NCBI GenBank assembly: GCA_021812865.1
Contig: JAKAMP010000252.1
Span: forward strand, 1-5,211
Length of the DNA: 5,211 nucleotides
Source of the DNA: Bacteroidota bacterium
GTDB taxonomy: Bacteria > Bacteroidota > Bacteroidia > Bacteroidales > JAAYUG01
Direction of reading: 5' to 3'
Under the pieces are notes generated by a model. It had not been told where the DNA came from. It ran no database searches and was given only the letters and a program-made list of their open reading frames with translations. Positions 1 to 5,211 of this stretch are shown here, piece by piece. The stretch's first letter is position 1. Each line of letters opens with the position of its first letter. A program made the translations under genes and the position numbers.

Positions 1-510
1 GAAGAAAAAATCCAGGGAACGGATAATGGACTGTTCAATCTCATTCACATCGCTGGTCATTCGGGAAATGATATCGCCTTTCTTCTCATCGGAAAAGTAC
101 GACATGGGCAATTCCAGTATCTTTTGGTAAAGACCTTTCCTGACATCTCGAACCACCCCTGTACGCACAGGAGCCAGGAAATACAAACCGAGATATTGTG
201 TGGTATTCTTGAAGAGAAACATCACTACAACCGTAACACAAACGTATGCCAAAGCTCCAACCTTACCATAATGGACAATGATCTGGCTCATGTAATAATA
301 ATACGTCTGCTCGATCCCTTTGGTTGATAGTTCAAAAACAGGTTTTGTAACTACCATGGGATTGATATTGAACAGAATGCCCAGAAAGGGTATGACCATA
401 GTGATTGAGAACAGGCCAAACAAAATGGACATCAGGTTGAAGAAAAGACTTGTGCTGACTTTGGGCCAGAAAGGTACCAGGTATTTTAGTATGCGAAGAA
501 ACTTTTTCAT
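1..510 (-). CDS. ABC exporter, MsbA-like, N-terminal part (runs off left edge)
   Basis: This gene starts at the ATG at 510 and reads without a stop to the window edge, giving 170 residues. They look like the first part of a fused membrane and ATPase half-transporter that pumps lipids, glycolipids or drugs across the inner membrane. A hydrophobic segment lies at about residues 18-46 and a second at about 85-112, which would be TM1 and TM2 of a type IV exporter fold. The stretch at 130-165 (LPMSYFSDEKKGDIISRMTSD) is the characteristic cytoplasmic loop after TM2 in MsbA and LmrA-like exporters. The ATPase domain with its Walker motifs would lie beyond the left edge, so the ATPase is inferred and not seen. 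The gene is divergent from a glycosyltransferase, which fits envelope glycolipid export, but the substrate cannot be read from the sequence. The start is supported by a TAAATTTG element about 28 bases upstream. Confidence 0.88.
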   Translation of the reverse strand, partial: MKKFLRILKYLVPFWPKVSTSLFFNLMSILFGLFSITMVIPFLGILFNINPMVVTKPVFELSTKGIEQTYYYYMSQIIVHYGKVGALAYVCVTVVVMFLFKNTTQYLGLYFLAPVRTGVVRDVRKGLYQKILELPMSYFSDEKKGDIISRMTSDVNEIEQSIIRSLDFFF

Positions 511-537
511 TCAGGATAATATTATTTTGAGAACCGG

Positions 538-545
538 CAAATTTA
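538..545 (-). promoter_or_regulatory. Candidate Bacteroidota -7 promoter element for the ABC exporter
   Basis: The minus strand reads TAAATTTG here, an exact match to the Bacteroidota primary sigma factor -7 consensus TAnnTTTG. It would place the transcript start about 20 bases before the ATG at 510. No TTG or TTTG is found at the expected 17-23 bases further upstream, so the -33 half is missing and the call rests on one short motif in an AT-rich stretch. Confidence 0.35.
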
Positions 546-674
546 ATCAATTTCCCATCATGGCAGGCTTCCCGATTTGCGAAAAAAGATTGGGCCATTG
601 CGGCAGACCTGTGATTCTTCAGGTGCAGAAACCTTCAACCAGCCCGTCCGGATGAAAAATTGCATGGGAAAGCC

Positions 675-682
675 TATCTTTG
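675..682 (+). promoter_or_regulatory. Candidate Bacteroidota -7 promoter element for the glycosyltransferase
   Basis: The plus strand reads TATCTTTG, an exact match to the TAnnTTTG consensus. Transcription would begin near 687-690, leaving a leader of about 25 bases before the ATG at 715. It lies inside the in-frame upstream extension that begins at 577, so it argues for the later start. The nearest upstream TTG (660-662) is only 12 bases away, too close for a normal -33 element, so the promoter is incomplete by consensus. Confidence 0.4.
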
Positions 683-714
683 GACGCCCGAAATCTATAT
701 TTACCTCGCCAGAA

Positions 715-1545
715 ATGAATCCTCCCGTAAGCCTGATCATTGCGTTTTACAGGAAAACGAAAGAACTCGGACTGATTCTTGAATCACTGAAACATCAGAC
801 TTTTAAAGATTTTGAATTGATCATTGCCGATGACGGGTCGGATGAAACAGCGGTGAACGAGCTGAAGATACTGATTAGCCATTACCCCGGCCTTGCTATC
901 CGGCATGTATGGCATGAAAAGGAAGGATGGAGAAAAAACGAAATCCTGAACAAAGCAGTGATGGCCACACAGGGAGAATATGTTGTATTCATTGACGGGG
1001 ATTGCATCCTGCATCCCAATTTCATTTCCGAGCATTATAAATATAGAAAACAAGGATTAGTGCTTGGGGGCCGGAGGGTGATGCTTTCTGACCGGCTGAC
1101 AAAAAGAATCACGCCCGGATTCCTGGCAAAAAAATCCTTTCCCCTTCGGATGGTTTTTCTTTCCTTTTACGACTCCCTGCGAAAAGAAGGCACTGATCAT
1201 GCAGAGAACGCCCTTTACCTGGGAAAATCCTTTCTCAGGCGTTTATTCAATAAAAAAGCCCGCAACATCCAGGGGTGCAACTTCTCCCTGTATAAGTCCG
1301 ATCTGATAAGCATAAACGGATTTGACGAGCGTTTCAGGGGGCCCGGAGGCGGGGAAGACGACGACATACATTACCGGGGGCAGAACTTCGGGCTACAGTT
1401 TGCCACCCTTAAATTCCTGGCCGTGCAGTACCATCTGTACCACAGGGTACTCGACAGGCCGCAGGTCAATACCGACCTGATGAATGAAAACCGCAGGAAT
1501 AAGGTTGGCTACACTCCTTTTGGTATTGAAAAAATGAAGATATGA
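715..1545 (+). CDS. Family 2 glycosyltransferase with galactosyltransferase-type C-terminal motif
   Basis: This 276-residue cytoplasmic or membrane-associated enzyme should transfer a sugar from a nucleotide-sugar donor to an envelope glycan or lipid acceptor. The N-terminus has the GT-A nucleotide-binding pattern: VSLIIAFYRK at 5-14, LIIADDGSDE at 35-44 and the metal-binding DxD in FIDGDC (D94, D96). The C-terminal half carries NIQGCNFSLYKSDLISINGF (184-203) followed by GGGEDDD (211-217). This resembles the galactosyltransferase-type C-terminal region (Glyco_transf_7C), in which the acidic cluster supplies acceptor-side and catalytic residues. An in-frame ATG at 577 would add 46 residues, but that extension shows no family similarity and spans the candidate promoter. 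ATG 715 places the first beta strand right at the N-terminus, as is normal for GT2. No transmembrane helix is evident. The donor and acceptor cannot be assigned. The gene is divergent from the ABC exporter, which suggests a shared role in envelope polysaccharide or lipopolysaccharide synthesis. Confidence 0.88.
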   Translation: MNPPVSLIIAFYRKTKELGLILESLKHQTFKDFELIIADDGSDETAVNELKILISHYPGLAIRHVWHEKEGWRKNEILNKAVMATQGEYVVFIDGDCILHPNFISEHYKYRKQGLVLGGRRVMLSDRLTKRITPGFLAKKSFPLRMVFLSFYDSLRKEGTDHAENALYLGKSFLRRLFNKKARNIQGCNFSLYKSDLISINGFDERFRGPGGGEDDDIHYRGQNFGLQFATLKFLAVQYHLYHRVLDRPQVNTDLMNENRRNKVGYTPFGIEKMKI

Positions 1546-1546
1546 C

Positions 1547-1568
1547 GCTTCCCACTGAGAAGGGAAGC
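1547..1568. terminator. Hairpin between convergent glycosyltransferase and purB, possible terminator
   Basis: A perfect 7-base-pair stem (GCTTCCC at 1547-1553 with GGGAAGC at 1562-1568) encloses an 8-base loop. It begins two bases after the glycosyltransferase stop codon and lies 30 bases beyond the purB stop. Its position between two converging genes suggests a terminator serving both directions. There is no clear run of T on either side, so it is not a classic intrinsic terminator and may act as a 3' end stabiliser instead. Confidence 0.5.
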
Positions 1569-1598
1569 AATCTCACATAATAAACATTCGCGGATACT

Positions 1599-2939
1599 TC
1601 AGATTCCCGTGTAATTCTGCGGGGTAATGGCGCGCATTTCGGTTTTTACCTTTTCCGGAAGGTCCAGTGTGTTAATGAACGATTGAATCGCTTCCCTGGT
1701 AATAGTTGTGTTTGTACGCGTGAGAGCCTTTAGTGTGTTATATGCATCGGGGAAACCTTCCCTGCGCAGGATGGTCTGCAATGCCTCCGCTACCACGGCC
1801 CAGTTCTTTTCCAGGTCAGCATCTATGACTGTAGGGTTAACGATGAGCTTGTCCAGTCCCTTCAGCAGGTTTTTCATCGAAATGATGCTGTGGGCCATGG
1901 GCACACCAATGTTTCTCGAAACGGTGGAATCGGTAAGATCTCTCTGCAACCGGGATATGGGGAGTTTGGCCGAAAGATGTTCAAACATAGCATTGGCAAG
2001 ACCCAGGTTCCCTTCGGCATTCTCAAAGTCGATGGGATTGACCTTGTGAGGCATCGTGGATGAGCCAATTTCCCCGGCTTTGATCTTCTGTTTGAAGTAT
2101 TCCATGGAAATATAGGTCCACACATCCCTGCAGAGATCGATGAGAATGGTATTGATTCGTTTGATGTTATCAAAAAAGGCAGCCAGGTAATCGTAATGCT
2201 CAATCTGGGTGGTAGTCTGAAGCCTTTTCAGCCCGAGGTTACCGATGAAGGAGTTGGAAAAAGCAGTCCAGTCCGTTTGCGGATATGCCACATGGTGGGC
2301 ATTGAAATTGCCCGTTGCCCCGCCAAATTTCGCGGCATAGGGAATACTTTTCAGCATTTCCTGCTGGTTCCTCAGGCGTTCCGTAAACACTGTGATTTCC
2401 TTACCAAGCCGGGTTGGCGAAGCAGGCTGACCGTGTGTATGGGCCAGCATGGGTATATCTTTCCATTCCTGTGACAGGCTTTCAAGTTTGCCGATAAGCT
2501 GTTCCAGCATAGGATCATATACCTGTTTTACGAAATGCAGGAGGCTGAGCGGGACTGCCGTATTATTGATATCCTGCGAAGTAAGCCCGAAATGGATGAA
2601 TTCCTTGAAGACAGCCAGGCCGTTTGCATCGAACCACTCGCGCATGAAGTTTTCCACGGCCTTTACATCGTGATTGGTAGTGCTTTCAATTTCTTTTACC
2701 CTGAGGGCCTGGGATTCACCAAATGTTTCGACCATGTTTTGCATAGCTCCGAATTTATCTGCAGGAAAAGCAGTGAGCGCGGGAAGAGGCAGCTTGCAAA
2801 GGGCAATAAAGTATTCCACTTCGACCATGAGCCTGTAGCGGATGAGGGCATATTCTGAAAAATACCCGGTTAGGGATTCCACCTGCTTGCGATACCTGCC
2901 ATCAACGGGAGAAATTGCAGTTAAAGGCGTGAAATTCAT
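1599..2939 (-). CDS. purB: Adenylosuccinate lyase
   Basis: PurB catalyses two cytoplasmic steps of purine synthesis: it removes fumarate from SAICAR to give AICAR, and from adenylosuccinate to give AMP. The 446-residue protein belongs to the fumarase/aspartase superfamily and is close to the E. coli type. Its opening MNFTPLTAISPVDGRY aligns with the E. coli N-terminus, which fixes the start. Recognisable blocks are TTNHDVKAVE (87-96), LTSQDIN (119-125), HTHGQPASP (167-175) and the superfamily signature GSSTMPHKVNP (292-302). By alignment with E. coli, H169 corresponds to general acid H171 and S293 to the mobile-loop catalytic base S295, so the enzyme should be active. The protein ends soon after the conserved TPQNYTGI and lacks about 10 residues of the E. 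coli tail, which looks like normal variation. It is a single gene with its own strong promoter, divergent from mqnA. Confidence 0.98.
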   Translation of the reverse strand: MNFTPLTAISPVDGRYRKQVESLTGYFSEYALIRYRLMVEVEYFIALCKLPLPALTAFPADKFGAMQNMVETFGESQALRVKEIESTTNHDVKAVENFMREWFDANGLAVFKEFIHFGLTSQDINNTAVPLSLLHFVKQVYDPMLEQLIGKLESLSQEWKDIPMLAHTHGQPASPTRLGKEITVFTERLRNQQEMLKSIPYAAKFGGATGNFNAHHVAYPQTDWTAFSNSFIGNLGLKRLQTTTQIEHYDYLAAFFDNIKRINTILIDLCRDVWTYISMEYFKQKIKAGEIGSSTMPHKVNPIDFENAEGNLGLANAMFEHLSAKLPISRLQRDLTDSTVSRNIGVPMAHSIISMKNLLKGLDKLIVNPTVIDADLEKNWAVVAEALQTILRREGFPDAYNTLKALTRTNTTITREAIQSFINTLDLPEKVKTEMRAITPQNYTGI

Positions 2940-2962
2940 ACCATCAGTTTAATCATAAAATG

Positions 2963-2994
2963 CAAAGGTAGATCGAATAATTTACAAACCAAAA
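2963..2994 (-). promoter_or_regulatory. Bacteroidota-type promoter of purB
   Basis: On the minus strand TTTTG (2994-2990) is followed after 19 bases by TACCTTTG (2970-2963), then CA. This is an exact fit to the Bacteroidota pattern of TTTG at -33 and TAnnTTTG at -7 with 19-21 bases between. Transcription should begin near 2955-2958, giving a short leader of under 20 bases before the purB ATG at 2939. No purine operator can be recognised by eye. Confidence 0.75.
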
Positions 2995-3069
2995 AGAATC
3001 AGGATGATCAGCCTGCAGCATGAAACCTGGGAATCAGTAGGCTGCACCTGCAGATACTTTACAACATAT

Positions 3070-3097
3070 TTTGCTTGTGGTTGTTTTTATACCTTCG
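3070..3097 (+). promoter_or_regulatory. Candidate Bacteroidota promoter of mqnA
   Basis: The plus strand has TACCTTCG at 3090-3097, one mismatch from TAnnTTTG and very similar to the TACCTTTGCA of the divergent purB promoter, including the trailing CA. A TTTG lies at 3070-3073, with a spacing of 16 bases, slightly shorter than usual. Transcription would begin near 3102-3105, leaving a leader of about 55 bases before the ATG at 3158. The weaker match suggests lower expression than purB. Confidence 0.5.
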
Positions 3098-3157
3098 CAG
3101 CCTATAAAAGGGACTGCTCACATAAAGAGCAAAAATGAACCAATTTTCAATATACCT

Positions 3158-3913
3158 ATGAACACGATCAGGGTGACGGCGGTTTCTTTCGCGAATGCGC
3201 TTCCGCTCGTGTATGGCATCATGCATGCGCCAGAGCGCCCTGCCATGGAAATCAGCCTCGATATACCGGCCGAATCGGCAAAGAAAATGAAGAACGGCGA
3301 ATGCGACCTGGGCCTGATGCCTGTCGGCGCCGTGCGCGATCTCGATTATTACGAAATTCTTCCCGGCTATTGCATCGGCGCTACAGGAAAGGTGCGCACG
3401 GTAAGGCTTTTCAGCGAGGTTCCGCTCAACAGGATTGAAAAAATCATCCTTGACCACCAGTCCCGTACCTCTGTGGTGCTGGTGAAGGTGCTGGCCAAGC
3501 ATTTCTGGAAGATCAATCCCACCTGGGAGCAGGCCTGGCCTGGCTATGAGAAGGAAGCCATCCGGGGAAACACCGCAGCTGTGGTTATAGGCGACAAGGC
3601 TTTTGGTGTGGAAAATAAGTATCCCTATGGCTATGATTTTGCAGAAGAATGGATCCGGTATACCGGGCTTCCATTCGTTTTTGCCGCCTGGGTAGCCAAT
3701 AAGCCCATGGATCCCGAATTCATTGCCCAGCTCAACAAGGCATTGAAATATGGTACCGAACACGTAAGGGAATCTATCAGCATCTATCCCAATAAGGATC
3801 TCATCCCTGCCGGCGATATGGAACAATACCTGCGCGAAAACATCAGCTTCACGTTTGATACCAGCAAGACCAGGGGCATGAACCTATTCCTGCAGCTCGC
3901 GAAAGAGCTGTGA
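3158..3913 (+). CDS. mqnA: Chorismate dehydratase, first step of futalosine menaquinone pathway
   Basis: MqnA dehydrates chorismate to 3-[(1-carboxyvinyl)oxy]benzoate, the first committed step of the futalosine route to menaquinone. MqnE then joins this product to S-adenosylmethionine. The enzyme is cytoplasmic and has a two-lobed periplasmic-binding-protein-like fold. The 251-residue length is slightly below that of many family members but covers the whole domain. Family blocks are VSFANALPLVYG (9-20), CDLGLMPVGA (49-58), YEILPGYCIGATGKVRTVRL (65-84), LDHQSRTSV (98-106), VIGDKA (143-148) and EEWIRYTGLPFVFAAW (163-178). The start at 3158 puts the first conserved beta strand (IRVTAVSF) at residue 4. 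An upstream in-frame extension from 3071 crosses the candidate promoter and adds no family sequence. The gene is divergent from purB, and its 3' end faces the DUF4340 gene across only 31 bases. The other mqn genes are not in the window. Confidence 0.93.
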   Translation: MNTIRVTAVSFANALPLVYGIMHAPERPAMEISLDIPAESAKKMKNGECDLGLMPVGAVRDLDYYEILPGYCIGATGKVRTVRLFSEVPLNRIEKIILDHQSRTSVVLVKVLAKHFWKINPTWEQAWPGYEKEAIRGNTAAVVIGDKAFGVENKYPYGYDFAEEWIRYTGLPFVFAAWVANKPMDPEFIAQLNKALKYGTEHVRESISIYPNKDLIPAGDMEQYLRENISFTFDTSKTRGMNLFLQLAKEL

Positions 3914-3944
3914 TATGATGGAAAACTGAATTTTAGCTACCCGG

Positions 3945-4931
3945 TTATTGTTTCACAAAGAAAGACGCATCCCTGAGCACAGGATCGAAATCTGCATAGC
4001 GGGCAAGGAAGGGAGTTGATTCGGTGGAAAGCGTACCGATGAATGTCACAGGGTCAGGCCGCGACTGTTCAGCAGGTTGGGCAAAGTACGGGTAGATGGT
4101 AAAAATTACAGGCTGTGCTCCTGTTGCCTTCAGGTTGAAAATATACAACGGCTTTGCGTTCTTAACGATGGCCATTACCGCAGTATCCTTTGGATCAACT
4201 GATTTCAGGTATTCCAACCTGCGGAAAGAACCCAGGTAATCATTCATTGCCAGCAGATCGGTTTGTTTTGCCTCTGCATTGTTTTTGGTAAGAAGTTCGA
4301 GTCTTCCCCTGCCCAACTGCTGTATGCTGAACGAACGGGAAGAATCGGCGGGATAATCCAGCCTGACTGATTCAATTTGCTCAGGAGCATAGGGGAAAAT
4401 GGATTTATCCTTCCAGTATTGTACAGAAGCACGGAAAATCTCAGCAACCGGAAAATGTATGCCCGGAATTTCAATGCTGATAGGGATTTTAGACCAGTTT
4501 TTCATGAAATACGATTCGTGCTGCGAGGAATCGTAAACTACATGATAGGAACGTACCCTGAATATTCCCTTATACACATCGATACGCACACCGTTATTAA
4601 GCAGCCTGTTCCTGAGCGAAGTCCTGAAGAGCCTGGATGCGGGGGCTTTCACCTTCACGCTATTGATGGTCTTCAGAAAAACCTCCGGAAGATTTTCCTT
4701 TACCTTGTACTGCCCGTTGGCCATCCAGTATCCCTTTTCTTTTTTAATGGTCAGCACCTCATCGCCCTGGGTAATTCTGAATTCGGTCACTTTTTCAGTT
4801 TTGCCGATGGAAAAATTGCTGGCCCTGGGACTGATGCTTCCGGAATGATCGGAGAGAATATAATAGCCGGCAACCAGGGCAAGCACAGCAGCTGTAAGAA
4901 GCGCCCACCGGTGTTCTTTATGAATACTCAT
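3945..4931 (-). CDS. Membrane-anchored DUF4340-type protein, partner of GldG
   Basis: The 328-residue product has one hydrophobic segment near its start (about residues 9-26, WALLTAAVLALVAGYYIL) preceded by charged residues. It is probably an inner-membrane anchor with the rest outside the cytoplasm. The following region resembles the DUF4340 family: repeated beta-rich units with short lysine-rich strands (VTEFRITQGDEVLTIKKEKG, 48-67), then a W-containing segment and LPEVFLKTINSVKVKAPAS (80-98). A later segment, IESVRLDYPADSSRSFSIQQ (186-205), looks like a second copy of the same kind of unit. No catalytic motif is recognised. The start codon overlaps the gldG stop as ATGA, so translation is probably coupled to gldG. 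DUF4340 proteins are commonly found next to ABC-2 permease and GldG-type genes, which implies a role in that transporter complex. The exact function is not known, and the family call is from pattern memory. Confidence 0.8.
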   Translation of the reverse strand: MSIHKEHRWALLTAAVLALVAGYYILSDHSGSISPRASNFSIGKTEKVTEFRITQGDEVLTIKKEKGYWMANGQYKVKENLPEVFLKTINSVKVKAPASRLFRTSLRNRLLNNGVRIDVYKGIFRVRSYHVVYDSSQHESYFMKNWSKIPISIEIPGIHFPVAEIFRASVQYWKDKSIFPYAPEQIESVRLDYPADSSRSFSIQQLGRGRLELLTKNNAEAKQTDLLAMNDYLGSFRRLEYLKSVDPKDTAVMAIVKNAKPLYIFNLKATGAQPVIFTIYPYFAQPAEQSRPDPVTFIGTLSTESTPFLARYADFDPVLRDASFFVKQ

Positions 4932-5211
4932 GATCGGGAATATTTGAGATGGCGGCGATAATTGACGAAAATGCCAGCCAGCGCCACCAGGATAAGCGGT
5001 AGAAGGGTATTGATGACCTGCCAGGTAACCCGTTGCGTGCGCAGTTTGGTTTTGTCGAGCAGTCTCAGCCGGAATTCTTTGCTGCGTAACCTGATCAGCC
5101 CGGCATCATCGGTCATGGTATTGATTACATTGATAATGAAATCCTTGTTGCCAAAGGTCATCTTGGAGTAACGGTCAAATCCAAGGGGCAGCTTCATCAC
5201 ACCATCGGCCC
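4928..5211 (-). CDS. gldG: GldG-type ABC transporter auxiliary protein, C-terminal part (runs off right edge)
   Basis: The last 93 residues of a larger protein are visible, and the gene begins beyond the right edge. The segment starting ADGVMKLPLGFDRYSKMTFG, then NKDFIINVINTMTDDAGLIR and RSKEFRLRLLDKTKL, matches my memory of the conserved C-terminus of GldG. This is a Bacteroidota membrane protein of the ABC-2-associated auxiliary family. A final transmembrane helix lies at visible residues 63-83 (WQVINTLLPLILVALAGIFV), followed by a short basic tail. In Flavobacterium johnsoniae, GldG works with the GldF permease and GldA ATPase and is needed for gliding. Non-gliding Bacteroidota also carry GldFG homologues, so motility cannot be concluded here. 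Its TGA stop overlaps the ATG of the next gene by four bases, marking an operon. gldF is expected immediately upstream, outside the window. Confidence 0.87.
   Translation of the reverse strand, partial: ADGVMKLPLGFDRYSKMTFGNKDFIINVINTMTDDAGLIRLRSKEFRLRLLDKTKLRTQRVTWQVINTLLPLILVALAGIFVNYRRHLKYSRS

Noticed and set aside
320..655. A 111-codon plus-strand frame across the start of the ABC exporter.
   Set aside because: It is antisense to the exporter's N-terminal coding region and crosses the divergent promoter region. Its translation resembles no known family.
577..714. A 46-residue N-terminal extension of the glycosyltransferase from an upstream ATG.
   Set aside because: The added residues show no GT2 similarity and the stretch contains the candidate -7 element. 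The ATG at 715 places the first beta strand normally.
1708..2858. Several plus-strand open frames of 74 to 113 codons opposite purB.
   Set aside because: All lie inside the well-conserved purB coding region and have no recognisable product or promoter.
3013..3053. Two CTGCAG copies and a 6-base inverted repeat (TGCAGC with GCTGCA) in the purB-mqnA intergenic region.
   Set aside because: The inverted repeat is short with a 21-base loop, and CTGCAG is itself palindromic. Chance is a sufficient explanation.
3115..3131. A small hairpin (TGCTC with GAGCA, 7-base loop) in the mqnA leader, considered as a riboswitch or attenuator.
   Set aside because: Five base pairs is too weak, and no known riboswitch core can be recognised in the leader of about 55 bases.
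3071..3157. A 29-residue N-terminal extension of MqnA from a TTG start.
   Set aside because: It spans the candidate mqnA promoter and precedes the conserved family N-terminus, so it is leader DNA.
3059..3826. A 255-codon open frame on the minus strand covering most of mqnA.
   Set aside because: It is the antisense of a clearly conserved mqnA. Its translation is rich in histidine, arginine and glycine, without any family pattern, as expected for a shadow frame.

Overview
The window looks like chromosomal DNA from a member of the Bacteroidota, probably a Bacteroidales-like or related environmental lineage. Three things point there. The GldG-type protein at the right edge belongs to a family typical of that phylum. 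The purB promoter matches the Bacteroidota pattern (TTTTG, 19 bases, TACCTTTG). The start codons lack strong Shine-Dalgarno sequences. No rRNA, tRNA, CRISPR array, insertion sequence or phage gene is visible.

Layout, left to right. (1) 1-510, minus strand: the first 170 residues of an MsbA-type ABC exporter, with the rest beyond the left edge. (2) 511-714: a divergent intergenic region with a candidate -7 element for each flanking gene. (3) 715-1545, plus strand: a family 2 glycosyltransferase. (4) 1547-1568: a hairpin between convergent genes. (5) 1599-2939, minus strand: purB, adenylosuccinate lyase. (6) 2940-3157: a second divergent promoter region. (7) 3158-3913, plus strand: mqnA, the chorismate dehydratase that opens the futalosine route to menaquinone. 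(8) 3945-4931, minus strand: a membrane-anchored DUF4340-type protein. It overlaps by four bases (ATGA) with (9) 4928-5211, minus strand: the C-terminus of a GldG-type ABC transporter auxiliary protein.

The genes form three divergent or convergent groups rather than one system. The exporter and glycosyltransferase suggest cell-envelope glycan or lipid work. purB and mqnA are housekeeping genes for purine and quinone synthesis that share a promoter region. gldG and the DUF4340 gene are almost certainly one translationally coupled operon, with the permease (GldF type) and possibly an ATPase expected beyond the right edge. I do not see evidence for a new defence, mobile or regulatory system. The least understood item is the DUF4340 protein.
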